Source: Nyssa sinensis
Taxonomy: Eukaryota; Streptophyta; Magnoliopsida; Cornales; Nyssaceae
Assembly (NCBI GenBank): GCA_008638375.1
Contig: CM018051.1
Location: 35,065,740 to 35,129,739 of the forward strand
Length of the DNA: 64,000 nucleotides
Reading direction: 5' to 3'
The notes under the pieces were generated by a model that worked only from the letters and a program-made list of their open reading frames with translations, did not search any database and was not told where the DNA came from. The position numbers were made by a program, and so were the translations under genes. Shown here piece after piece: positions 12,646 through 22,313 of this stretch (the stretch's first letter is position 1; the number at the start of each line of letters is the position of its first letter).

Positions 12646-13424
12646 CATATATGCGAACGAAATATATATAAAATAAATCAGAAAAAAAATAAAAGGTGCA
12701 TTTTGCACCTGGTGGGACTCGAACTCGGGCATATGGGGAGGGAGGTGACACGCTGGCCAGCGTGCCACCCTATTCAACCTGTCACTTATTCCCCTTTAAA
12801 AATATATATATTACATTTTATAATTTAATTTAATTAAATGAAATTAATTAAATTAAATACTCCGAAATGGCCCGTTGTCCAAAAATTACAAGTTATATAT
12901 GTAACCTTACTATCTTGGACCCTCTGAGCCCATTTGTGAGGTCCTCGACATGAGATGAGGTCCCGAAAAATTTAAAGACCCCTAAAAATGTCAAAATGAC
13001 CAAAATGCCCCTGCCCCATAAATAAGTCAAATGAAGTCCAAATAAAATAATTAAACAGTGGTTTCTAACTATTTCAAACATTCTGAATCTAATGGTAGGG
13101 TCCGTTTCACGAGGCTGGACTCTGAAAAATTTAGACACGTTAAGGTTTAAATTACCAAAATACCCTTAACATGTCCTAAGCCGAATTAAATTCTACGAAA
13201 GCCTAAACTGACTTTCTTCGACGCTCCGAACTCAATGGTAGAGTCTATTCGACCAAAAGAAATGTCTAAAATAAAAATACATAAAATTTGATGAATAGCA
13301 TCTGTCAGATGACTATAAATTAAAGTAATGCCAAAGTACTAATCTACGGCGTATACGAGGACATGACAACACATCAACCTTAGAATAAAATTTCTGAATC
13401 ATAAATTGATCTTAGGTGATAATT

Positions 13425-13901
13425 ATGGAAGAACAACGACCCAAGTACACGATCATGACCAAGGCCCAAAGGGCCAAGGACCCAAAGCAACAGGCCTTCA
13501 TGCAAGAACTGTTGCATCGTCAGAGAGTGATCGACAGGTTCGTCAGGATAGCCAAGGCGACAGAAATCGTCTCGGTGAGCCCCTTCATTTTCAAATCACC
13601 CACCAAGGCAATGGTGGCAAAAGCTAAGAAAAAGAAGGAGGAAAAAAGGAAATTGGAAGAGGAAAGAGAGAACACGGAAACCTTAGCCGAATGGCGTCGC
13701 AGGTAATATTATTATCATTAAGTACATAAGTTACTAGATCTATAATACAGCTATAAGTCGGACCGGTATAAGAATTTAGGCTTCTCACAGACTACACTTA
13801 GTGAGTTATGAAGTTGATTTAGCACATATGAAATTTATGGAATCTTCATAAATCTTGATAGGCTAAGGAAAGAGAAAGGTAAAGGGAAGGCGCCTCTATA
13901 G
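13425..13901 (+). CDS. LTR-borne small ORF, copy B (two exons, ~105 aa)
   Basis: I do not recognise the protein family. ATG at 13425 was chosen because residue 1 then aligns with the start of the homologous ORF in LTR D without a gap. An in-frame GTG just upstream directly follows the acceptor-like CTTAG (13411-13415). Exon 1 ends at 13702 (CGTCGCAG|GTAATA); a candidate 159-bp intron follows (13703-13861, ending GATAG); reading continues in frame to TAG at 13899-13901. The protein is very basic, with DPKQ at residues 19-22, RIAK at 41-44, PFI at 53-55, a Lys/Glu-rich probable coiled coil after residue 65 and EWRRR near the exon end. No signal peptide, membrane segment or zinc finger is visible. 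Against copy D, 23 of 47 core residues match, 15 through different codons, which argues for past protein-level selection. Function unknown; possibly nucleic-acid binding. Confidence 0.6.
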
Positions 13902-13922
13902 AGCTAACCCTAAAGGACCAAG

Positions 13923-14797
13923 GTGAGTAATCTTGCATTTGAAGTGGAGGCTTTAACTCCACGGATTTCAACGGATGTTTTTAAGTTCAAAATATTTACA
14001 GCATTGATATATCAAATTCAGTATTCATGATTTCTGTTTTCTTAAATATTCTGCCATGACATGCTTCACGATTATTTACATATTATATCCGTAAATATTT
14101 CATTTTCAAACCAGTTAGCATGTCTGATTTCCTCAAACATTTTGAATTTGATTACTGCAAGTATTGAAACATCACTGCAAGAGTTATTCATCACATGTTT
14201 TAAATTCTTATAAAAGGATTTTATATAAAAGTCATATGACAAACGTTTTGTAAGATAAATAATAAGCACATAGGTAGTGTTGTGAGTTGTACGGAACTCA
14301 ACGGACCTATCATGTGCATCATCACATAGGTAGTGAGTAGGGTCGTACTGAACCCCGCGGATCTATCATGTGAAATGCCCGGTAGCAGAATCTAATCCCC
14401 CAGGCAAATGAGATCTCTCCACGTATACGAAAAATGGGAGTCTGGTTCGAAACAGATTCCACCTAATTAGAGAGAAAATATGACAAACAATTTTGGAAAT
14501 GGAAGCAGGTTTTATCCCCCATTTTTACTATACATGTTTACATGATTTGAAGTTACATGTTCTGAAATACATATACTCTTTTATGGAAATATATGTTCTA
14601 GCTTGAATACCTTGAATGTTTCAAAGCTATATATTTTAAGAATGCATGTTCTCTATGTTCAAGTATACGACCAATTGGTAGTTGAATATTTTATAAACTC
14701 TCATGTACGAAACCTCTACCAATTGAAAACCCATGACAGATGTAGGAATTACTCATTGGGCTTTTCGAAGCTCACCCCACTCCCTAACATTTTTCAG
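13923..14797 (+). other. Candidate last intron of the LTR-borne unit (copy B)
   Basis: The donor is CCAAG|GTGAGTAA and the acceptor is ACATTTTTCAG|GTGA. The same two sites, in the same order and at similar spacing, occur in LTRs A, C, D, F and G, and with a different exon start in E. It contains the block with GGTAGCAG and GGTTCGAAACAGATTCC that also occurs in A and D. Splicing is inferred only. Confidence 0.5.
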
Positions 14798-15235
14798 GTG
14801 ATGATCAAGGTTGGACACTTGCTCAATTTGGGGAGCAATGAATGGCAACTCCAATAGGTCCTTGGAGATATTTTGGTAGTAGTAGGACCCATTATTAGTC
14901 AAACTTTTGTAATGGAAATTTTTGGACAATTATGTACTTAAGCCCGAGGGGCATTTGGATATGTACTATGTAAAAATCCTTAGTTAATATTATTATGCTC
15001 TGATTATTATATTTATGTGTACCGCTATGAAGAGCGGCAGTATCAGACGGATATGCGACAGATGTTTTATTCTAAAAGAAAAGAAAAAAGTTTTTCACAC
15101 TTCCGCAACCACAGGTCGCATCGCTGTCTGATATTGTTGCTTATGTATGAGCCTTGTCCCCAGGCCTTCGGGTCACGGGGCGGCGGTCGCGATCCGGTAA
15201 TCCGCACAGGGTGGGTTTCGGGTCGTGACACCTAG

Positions 15236-15247
15236 GCTCTAATATCA
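15236..15247 (-). other. Primer-binding site (tRNA-iMet type) of the gypsy element
   Basis: The minus strand reads TGATATTAGAGC, matching the initiator-Met tRNA primer site TGGTATCAGAGC at 10 of 12 positions. It lies three bases from the GGGGCATGACA end of an LTR at 15251, as expected for a 5' LTR/PBS junction. The element therefore reads right to left, consistent with the gag-pol orientation. Confidence 0.7.
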
Positions 15248-15250
15248 TTT

Positions 15251-17546
15251 TGTCATGCCCCGAATCTGTGAAGGCCTAGGGGTGAGATCCCAGCTATGAT
15301 TTCGAGGTGTTTTTAAATAGGATAATTAAATAATTTCTTAGTTAATCATATTTAAATAAAGAAAAAATGTTAGGGTGTATACATCCAGTGGAAATGAGAC
15401 TAGTTAGATAAGAAAAACAATCAAAAAATACAAAAATGCCCCTCAGCTCCTTGAGTGACGATTGACACACAAAGAAGGAGGGTTTCTCCTTTTGAGTGTT
15501 GATTGGTCACCACGTAATGCCAATCGGCACTGGCTGTCTGCTCAGCATTGTTTCAAATTTTTTTTTCCTGTTTTGGTTCCCTTTCTTGGTTTAACCTGTT
15601 TCCTTATTGCTTAAACAACCTTTCCCTTTTTCTTCCACATTCATTTCATGGTTAAACAATAATTAAACAATCGATCATTCATGTATCAAAATCCTCAACC
15701 AAGAGCTAAATTTCTATGCATTCAAACTATCAAGAGTATTATCATAAAAAAGGAACTAATTAAGGAAACTTAAAACTTCAGTTATCAATCCACTTTACAC
15801 AGGTCAAGTTTACAAAAATATATGGCTACTTAACAAAAGCAATTTATACATACAAAACATGTTCTAAAAGAAATTAAGTGTAGGTGTAATTCCCCATATA
15901 GTGGAGCATCCAAAAATTCCCAGAAGTAGGGTTTTCAAAAATAACAACTGTGGGGGCCAACCCCAAAAAAATTCCTTATGTGGATTAATGGATCTCGGCC
16001 GTCTCCTGTCCTAAAGGTGGGAAGGAACGCCTCTTATGGGAAAGATAGAAAGTGAGGGGTTCTCAGCTTGTTTTGGGTAATTAAACAAGCAAACCCATTA
16101 CAATTTGAACAATACATATTAAGGAAAAGTTGAAAGAAATGAAATAATCTTTACATTGCTTTGATTCCTGAATACATACTAAAAGATCCCTTGACATGGA
16201 TCAAAAGTAAATTAAAGCATTTATCAACATGAAACCAAAGATTACATATCTAGAGGCTAAGGTACGGAGTGGGAAGGTATTAGGCACCCACCCCGCCCGA
16301 TCCGAATGGATCAGCCTCAAATACTTAGTTGCAAGGCTATTTCATTGGAAAAAGAGAAAAGACGGATGCAAGTCTAGAAAAGATAAGGAACGAATAATCT
16401 AGCATAAAGAAATAAAACAAACAAAAAAAACTTAACTCACGCCTGAAGGCTTCCTAAATATCTAGTTAAAAAATGGAATCAGAGTTACATAGTTCTCTGG
16501 TTTACCCTCTTTTACCAAGAGTGATAAAAGAGGTGAGAACAATAGGAAAAAAAGAAAACTATCAAGGGTTTAAGATACATACCTTTTTTAGTCATGGTAG
16601 TCGGGTAGCACTTCGGCTAGGAAAGTTTGATCTAGAGACTTTAATCGGGTAGATCTCCAGGTTGTTTCTTCGGTTACAAAAGCGTTGCTTCGGCTTGCTT
16701 CTTGAAAGGAGACTGTCACTTCGGCGGGGCTTCAACCATGGGAGAGGAAGAGTTCTTGTAGAGAAAGCTCTGGAACTATACTAACAGCATAAAGCTATGA
16801 AAATCGTGTGTTGAAAAGTAATGGCCAGAGGGCTCTATTTATAAGCAAAATATAGAGATTCGATCCAAGGGCCTAAGATGAAACCTAAAATGGAGGGCTA
16901 AGATCATGTCTTAAGTGATAATTATCTAATTAAATAAATAAAAAATCAAATAATTATCCTCTGGAATGATTATCCTAGATAAATGAATTAATAATTAATT
17001 ATGACAATGCAAGAGCCAATAGAATTGATGTCTCTATGAAAGGGCTAATGAGAATAAAGAGCAGTAGAATTTAGATGAAAATAAACTCTAAAATAAAAAA
17101 GTCCAGGTTCAATATATCTCCTTTTAAGGAAATATCAAGCAACTAGATTTATGAAAACTCTAAAAATGGAAAGTCCTTATTGTACCTAAATAAACTACTA
17201 TCATTCAAGATTACCAAATTGCACACAATTCGGTGGAGAATCTCTAGAAAGCCACAAAACATGAGAAATGATCAAATTACCCCTAATTTGTCACCAAAGG
17301 GCTAAAATAACCAAATTACCCTAGATGGGTAATTTGATATAAAAATTACGAAAATGCCCCTCAAGTAACCAAAGAGTCCTAATAAGGGTGGAATTGTGCC
17401 AAAATTACTAAAATTACCAAAATACCCTCAATGTTTAAGAAGGTGTCAAAATTACTGAAATGCCCTCCGATGGGTAGAATAGTCCTAACCAAGATGGGAT
17501 TCTAACAGGAACAGTCCTACAAGGTGTGAGACTCTAACAAGACGAG
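15251..17546 (-). mobile_element. Reverse-strand LTR sequence, composite, left part
   Basis: The left end (TGTCATGCCCCGAATC) is the U5 end of the gypsy 5' LTR. Further right the style changes. Near 16275-16310 the minus strand has GGGTGGGTGCCTAATACCTT, which resembles U5 of Tat-lineage LTRs. The junction between the two LTR types lies somewhere in 15.3-16.0 kb and I could not place it. The right part contains diverged modules of the AAATTACC/AAAATGCCCC type and the beginning of a 62-bp tandem array. No coding sequence is seen. Confidence 0.5.
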
Positions 17547-20500
17547 TGTAATATCCCGACCCGAGATACGTCACGTATACCGAGGTAGGTCGGTTAAAAT
17601 ATGTAACTTGAACGGTAAGATATGTATATCATGGTATTTTCGTGGAAATGAATGACTAGAAACTGTAAATGATTGAAATGTATAACCCATGCCGGGCAAT
17701 GCCCGAGCAGCCTAGAACTATACCTCGTAATACGCACACACACGTAAACCCATGCATGCATACATGCACCCATGAACGTAGACCATAAAATATTAGTATA
17801 TGCATACGTGCCCAGAGTTTGGTATATACGTATATATATGGGTATACGTGTATGTATAAAAATGGGTATAATCATGAAATTATACATGTATATATATATA
17901 TATAATGTATTATACCATATATATATACATATGTGAATATTAAATGAAAACAAAAAGGGAAAGAAAAGGAAAAGGGAAAAAGGGCTGTTACCAGCCGTGA
18001 GTGTGTGAGTTTTTGGTGAGTGAATATATTATATATATTATATAAATGTGTATATATATATATATATATATTCATAAAGTGACATAACTCCACCAACCCT
18101 AACCTAGTAGGTATGGTGGAGTAAGGTGCAAATCAGAAGGGGTATGGGAGGAGGTATGGCTGTGACAGGATCGGGGAGTGAGAATCGGGGCAAAGTAATA
18201 TATGTGTATATTATACAAAAGTGTATCCTTGTGTGGGAGTGAGGAAATCAAAGAGAGAAAAGCCCAAGGAAATCCGAGTGAGTCAAGAGAAAACTCAGAG
18301 AACTTTTGGTGGAATCGGAGGAAGGAACGGAAGGGAAGAGACCCACAAAACAAAGGAAAACTGAAGGTATAGGTAAGCCACTGTTTCTGTTTTGAAATGT
18401 TATAGCATGATTCGATTTATTTTGAATATAGGGTCTAGATCAGCATGAAATATGGAACTAAATGCAAAAAGAATGATAGAAACCGGTTAAGAAACCAAAG
18501 AGAAATTCCCAGTTGCAGGTTTGTAGAGAATAATCAGAACCTTAACATTTCATGCATTAAACTTTGTTTAAATGACCCAAGTATGACCCTATGAAGTGCA
18601 GAAAACCATTAGAACCAAATAGGGGTCAAAACAGTTGAGAAACAAGCATGAACTTGAGAAAGTACAGTTGGCCGAAGTCACGGTTTTTCTCTATTTCGTG
18701 AGGAATTAGTGCGTCAAGTTGAAAACTGTGGTTAGAAATAAGACCTACATGAAAAATGGAAGGAAATAGCATTTAAAAATGGTTGAAAACTGGCTGAAAT
18801 TCAGTGACAGTCGTCGGAGAAGACGACTGTTCACCACCGGAACCTTACCGGAGCAGTGGGGAAGACGACCGGAATGTCGTGAGGCTATCGGGTTAAATTT
18901 AAACCGGATCCGGGTTCGAATCGGGTCGGGACCCGACCGAAAATGAGTGGGTAAGTAATACTGTGTCGTTTTTGTTTTGAATTTAAATGGATTGGGCTTG
19001 TCTGGTAACAGAGATACAAAATTGAAATTGGGTTTTGAGTTTAACCAAACCTGGGATAAGATAGGAACTGGGATATCGTAATCCGGTTCTTTGGAATGGA
19101 CTGAACCGTTTGGTTCAGTGAAGGGGTAGACCGGTTTAGGGTTTCTGGTTCTGAACCAACTGGTTCAGACCGCAGCTTTTGGAAATTATGAACCGGCCCC
19201 AAATGTTTTAAGAAATCTCACTAAGGCCCAAACAGGAAAATTAATAAAATATTAATTTTTACAAAAATGCCCCTATTTCAAATATGGGTCAAACGAAGTC
19301 CAAACGATGCAAATGAATAGTCAAAATTTATTATCTCTGACGTTTTGAGTCCAATGGTAAGGTCCATTTTGTGAGACGGGACCCCGAAGGATAAATACCG
19401 TAAAAGTGCAAAATGACCATTTTGCCCTTTTTGGTACAAAAGTCCAAATGGAATTCTGCGAAAGCCTAAACTGACTTTCTTCGGCATTCCGGACTCAATG
19501 GTAAAGTCTAAATTTGTATTTGAGATACTTATGATAGAAAGGCATAAAATTTGATGAATAGCATTTATTCTGAAACGTAATTACTGATATATAAGGAACT
19601 CGAAAGGCAAGGGTACACTCACGGATTCCTGATCTAGAATCACGATAGAGGTAAGTGGATCACTCTCTTTTACATGTGGTGTTTCCACAAGCCAAGTTTA
19701 TTCTTTTACTGCCAAGCTCGTACTCTTGAATGTATTGATATCCTTGTGTTCCACAATTCGATATTTTTCTATCTTGTGGACATTTGATTGATTGATGTAT
19801 CATTGTTATCATGTTTCACTGTGCCTTGAAAGTACCACATGTTATTGCTATCCACAATGTGATATCGTTCTATCTTGTGGACATTGATTGACTGCTATAT
19901 TCATTGTTATCATGTTGAACCATGCCTTGAAAGGCCTACTGTTGTATCCTCATTGAATGAATGATATTCCATTTTTATATTCGATGGAATTACTTATGAT
20001 CATGACATGTTTATGAACACGGGAGTTGTGCTTAGTCACAACACCCATCTGATGCTATCTAATTGAATGGGACCTATGGGTCAAGTCCGTGAACGGACAA
20101 ATGGCAATTCACTGGAATTCACTGGGGGGTATGCCAGGCCCCAAAAGATCGAGGGTCTGCCGAACCCTGACACAGAATAACAGCATCTCTTATGACTGAC
20201 AGAACATGATTGTTGAATGGCTTTATCCCTTATGATTCTTCAAGTCTCGAGGGACTTGCATTGATTGATTTGATTGTGATCGGTTCATTGTGGCAGTACT
20301 TCATCGTTGTTATATTATCATTGAATTTCTTCATATTGCTATTACACCCAATACTTCTGATTGTGTGTTGTGATTACTGTTCATTGGCCCTCGTGGCAAT
20401 TGTTTCCATTGGCCCTTGTGGCAAATGTTTCCATTGGCTATCACAGCATCTTATTCTTATGATTGGCTATCATAATCTTATTCATGGATTCATTGATCAT

Positions 20501-20934
20501 CGATACCAGTGTTGGACATCTGCATTTATTTACTGAGCTTTGTAGCTCATTCCACCCCACTTACCCCCATTTCAGGTGATGACGCTGCGAGACCCCAGTA
20601 GGAGTCTGAGAGCGTAGGGGGACATTTTGAAGTACTGTACCAGTCTATGTTAGTTCTCCCATGTATTCACCACCCCCCGGGTGCTGGTTACGTTTAGTTC
20701 TCATTTTGTCTTATGTAGAACTATGTCATGTATTTAATAGACTTCCACTGTTTAAATTATTTAAAAGACTTCCGCTGGATTACTGTAATTGATAAAGACT
20801 TCCGCTGTTCATTGTTTAAAATTTTTAGTACATTGCATATTAGTACTATGATACAGGAATGGAAAAAGTAGGGACGGCCTTCGGGTCGGCCCCGCGACAC
20901 GAGATCCGCATAGGGTGGGTTTCGGGTCGTGACA
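17547..20934 (+). mobile_element. Solo long LTR, copy C
   Basis: The 3388-bp segment starts TGTAATATCCCGACCCGAGA and ends TTTCGGGTCGTGACA. It is flanked by exact ACGAG duplications (17542-17546 and 20935-20939). It is the shortest family member here and splits a tandem array. It has a TATA-rich tract (about 18022-18072), a donor-like GGTATAG|GTAAGC at 18373, a second donor GATAGAG|GTAAGT at 19651 and an acceptor CCCCCATTTCAG|GTGA ending at 20575. It lacks the small ORF of B and D. Only about two repeat modules are present (near 19262 and 19408). Confidence 0.92.
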
Positions 20935-21350
20935 ACGAGTCCTAACGGGAGTGAGACTCTATCGGGAAGAGTACTACTTGGATTGGAACTCTGGTAGGAA
21001 AGTCCTAACGGGGAGTAGGACTCTGTCAAAAAGAGTCCTACTTAGACTAGGACTCTGGTATGAGAGTCCTAACGGGAGTAGGATTCTATCGGAAAGAGTC
21101 CTACTGGACTGGGACTCTAGCAAGAGAGTCCTAATAGGAGTTGGACTCTATCGGGAAAAATCATGTTTGGACTAAGACTTTGGTAGGAGAGTCTTAACCG
21201 AAGTGGGATCTATTGAGAAGAGTCATACTTGGACTAGACTTTGGTAGGAGACTCCTAACGAAAGTGGGACTCTGTTGGGAAGAGTCCTATTAGAACCGAG
21301 ACTCTAGCAGGAGAGTCTTAACAAAATTGGGACTCTATTGGGAAAAAATC
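20935..21350 (+). repeat. Tandem array, ~62-bp unit, about seven diverged copies
   Basis: Each unit begins AGTCCTAACGGGAGT or a variant, followed by GGACTCTATCGGGAAGAGTC. Related units also precede LTR C (about 17480-17546), so C inserted into the array. The array belongs to the reverse-strand LTR that ends near 21427. The ORF on the plus strand is a repeat artefact. Confidence 0.85.
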
Positions 21351-21399
21351 CCACTAGAAGTATGTTTCTTGGCATAATTACAGAATTACTCTTATCCAA

Positions 21400-21445
21400 C
21401 CAAGGGTCAGAAAATGAGGTGTCTATAGAAAGCCCCTCGTTGATG
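21400..21445 (-). other. LTR start and polypurine tract of a Tat-like element
   Basis: The minus strand reads CGAGGGGCTTTC (polypurine-like) and then TATAGACACCTCATTTT from position 21427. This resembles the TGTAGACACC start of Tat-lineage LTRs with TG changed to TA. It makes the sequence to the left a 3' LTR in reverse orientation and the sequence to the right (with the Tat-like gag) its interior. Confidence 0.5.
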
Positions 21446-21867
21446 GAACTTGCAAGCAAGTGAATGTCAATGCAAGAAAAAGAGATACTCATTTTGACTT
21501 TGATTGTGATTTTTTGTTTAATGTGGTCGGACTCATTCCTAAATAAGATTCTTGCATATCACCCTTAGGCGAATTAGATCATTCATAGTTCATATCTAGT
21601 GAAAACGAGTAATGTCCTTACTAGGTTTCTCTAAAGAGACTCATCTTGAGGTGATTGTTGTGAGGTTATGCATTGGAAATTGACTTCTTAGAGTCTTACT
21701 TGGTAGGAAATGCAATCTTAGCAAGTTTTTCATGAAGTTGTGTTCTCATGAGATGCTCTCACGTCCTCAGATGTTTTACCTAAATGAGAATTCCATCCTA
21801 GTAGGTTGATAAGAGAGAATGCAATAGACGGCTTACTTGAACGAAATATTGTCTAACAGGATAATAA

Positions 21868-22313
21868 ATTTATGTCCTCAGATGACTTACCTAAAAGGGA
21901 ACTTCATCCTACTAGGTTGATAGAATGCGTCCTCAGATGACTTACCTAAAAGGAAACTTTAACCTAATAGGTTGATAAAATGCATCCTTAGATGACTTAC
22001 CTAAAAGGGTACTTCATCTTAATAGGTTGATAATATTCATCATCAGATGACTTAGCTAAAAGGAAACTCCATCCAAATAGGTTTATAGAATGCGCCCTCA
22101 AATGACTTACCTAAAAGGGAACTTTACCCTAATAGGTTAATAAAATGCATCCTCAGATAACTTAACTAAAAAGGAACTTCATCCTAATAGGTTGATGAAA
22201 AGCATCCTCAAACGACTTACCAAAAAGGGAACTCCATCCCAATAGCTTGATGAAATACATCCTCAGATGACTTACCTAAAAGGGAATCCCATCCTAATAG
22301 GTTGATAAAATGC
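21868..22313. repeat. Tandem array, 55-bp unit, eight copies
   Basis: Each unit reads approximately CATCCTCAGATGACTTACCT, then AAAAGGGAACTTCATCCTA, then ATAGGTTGATAAAATG. Eight consecutive units fit a 55-bp period, and degenerate relatives continue on both sides (about 21740-21868 and 22314-22530). It lies in the element interior between the polypurine tract and the gag pseudogene, where Tat/Ogre elements often carry tandem repeats. Confidence 0.85.

Larger units (their letters stand above)
10871..15230 (+). mobile_element. Solo long LTR, copy B
   Basis: The 4360-bp segment starts TGTAATACCCCGACCCGAAT and ends TTTCGGGTCGTGACA. It is flanked on both sides by exact 5-bp CCTAG (10866-10870 and 15231-15235). 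It sits a few bases from the primer-binding site of the reverse gypsy element. Contents in order: TATA-rich promoter-like tract (about 11461-11482), GA-rich leader (11675-11750), donor-like GTTAGAG|GTAAAA at 11759, two antisense tRNA-like segments, repeat modules, the small ORF (13425-13901), a donor at 13923 and an acceptor ending at 14797. Confidence 0.92.

Noticed and set aside
12195..12671. 158-codon plus-strand ORF in LTR B
   Set aside because: It runs through the intron-like region and antisense tRNA-like segment, is not shared with D, and has no domain.
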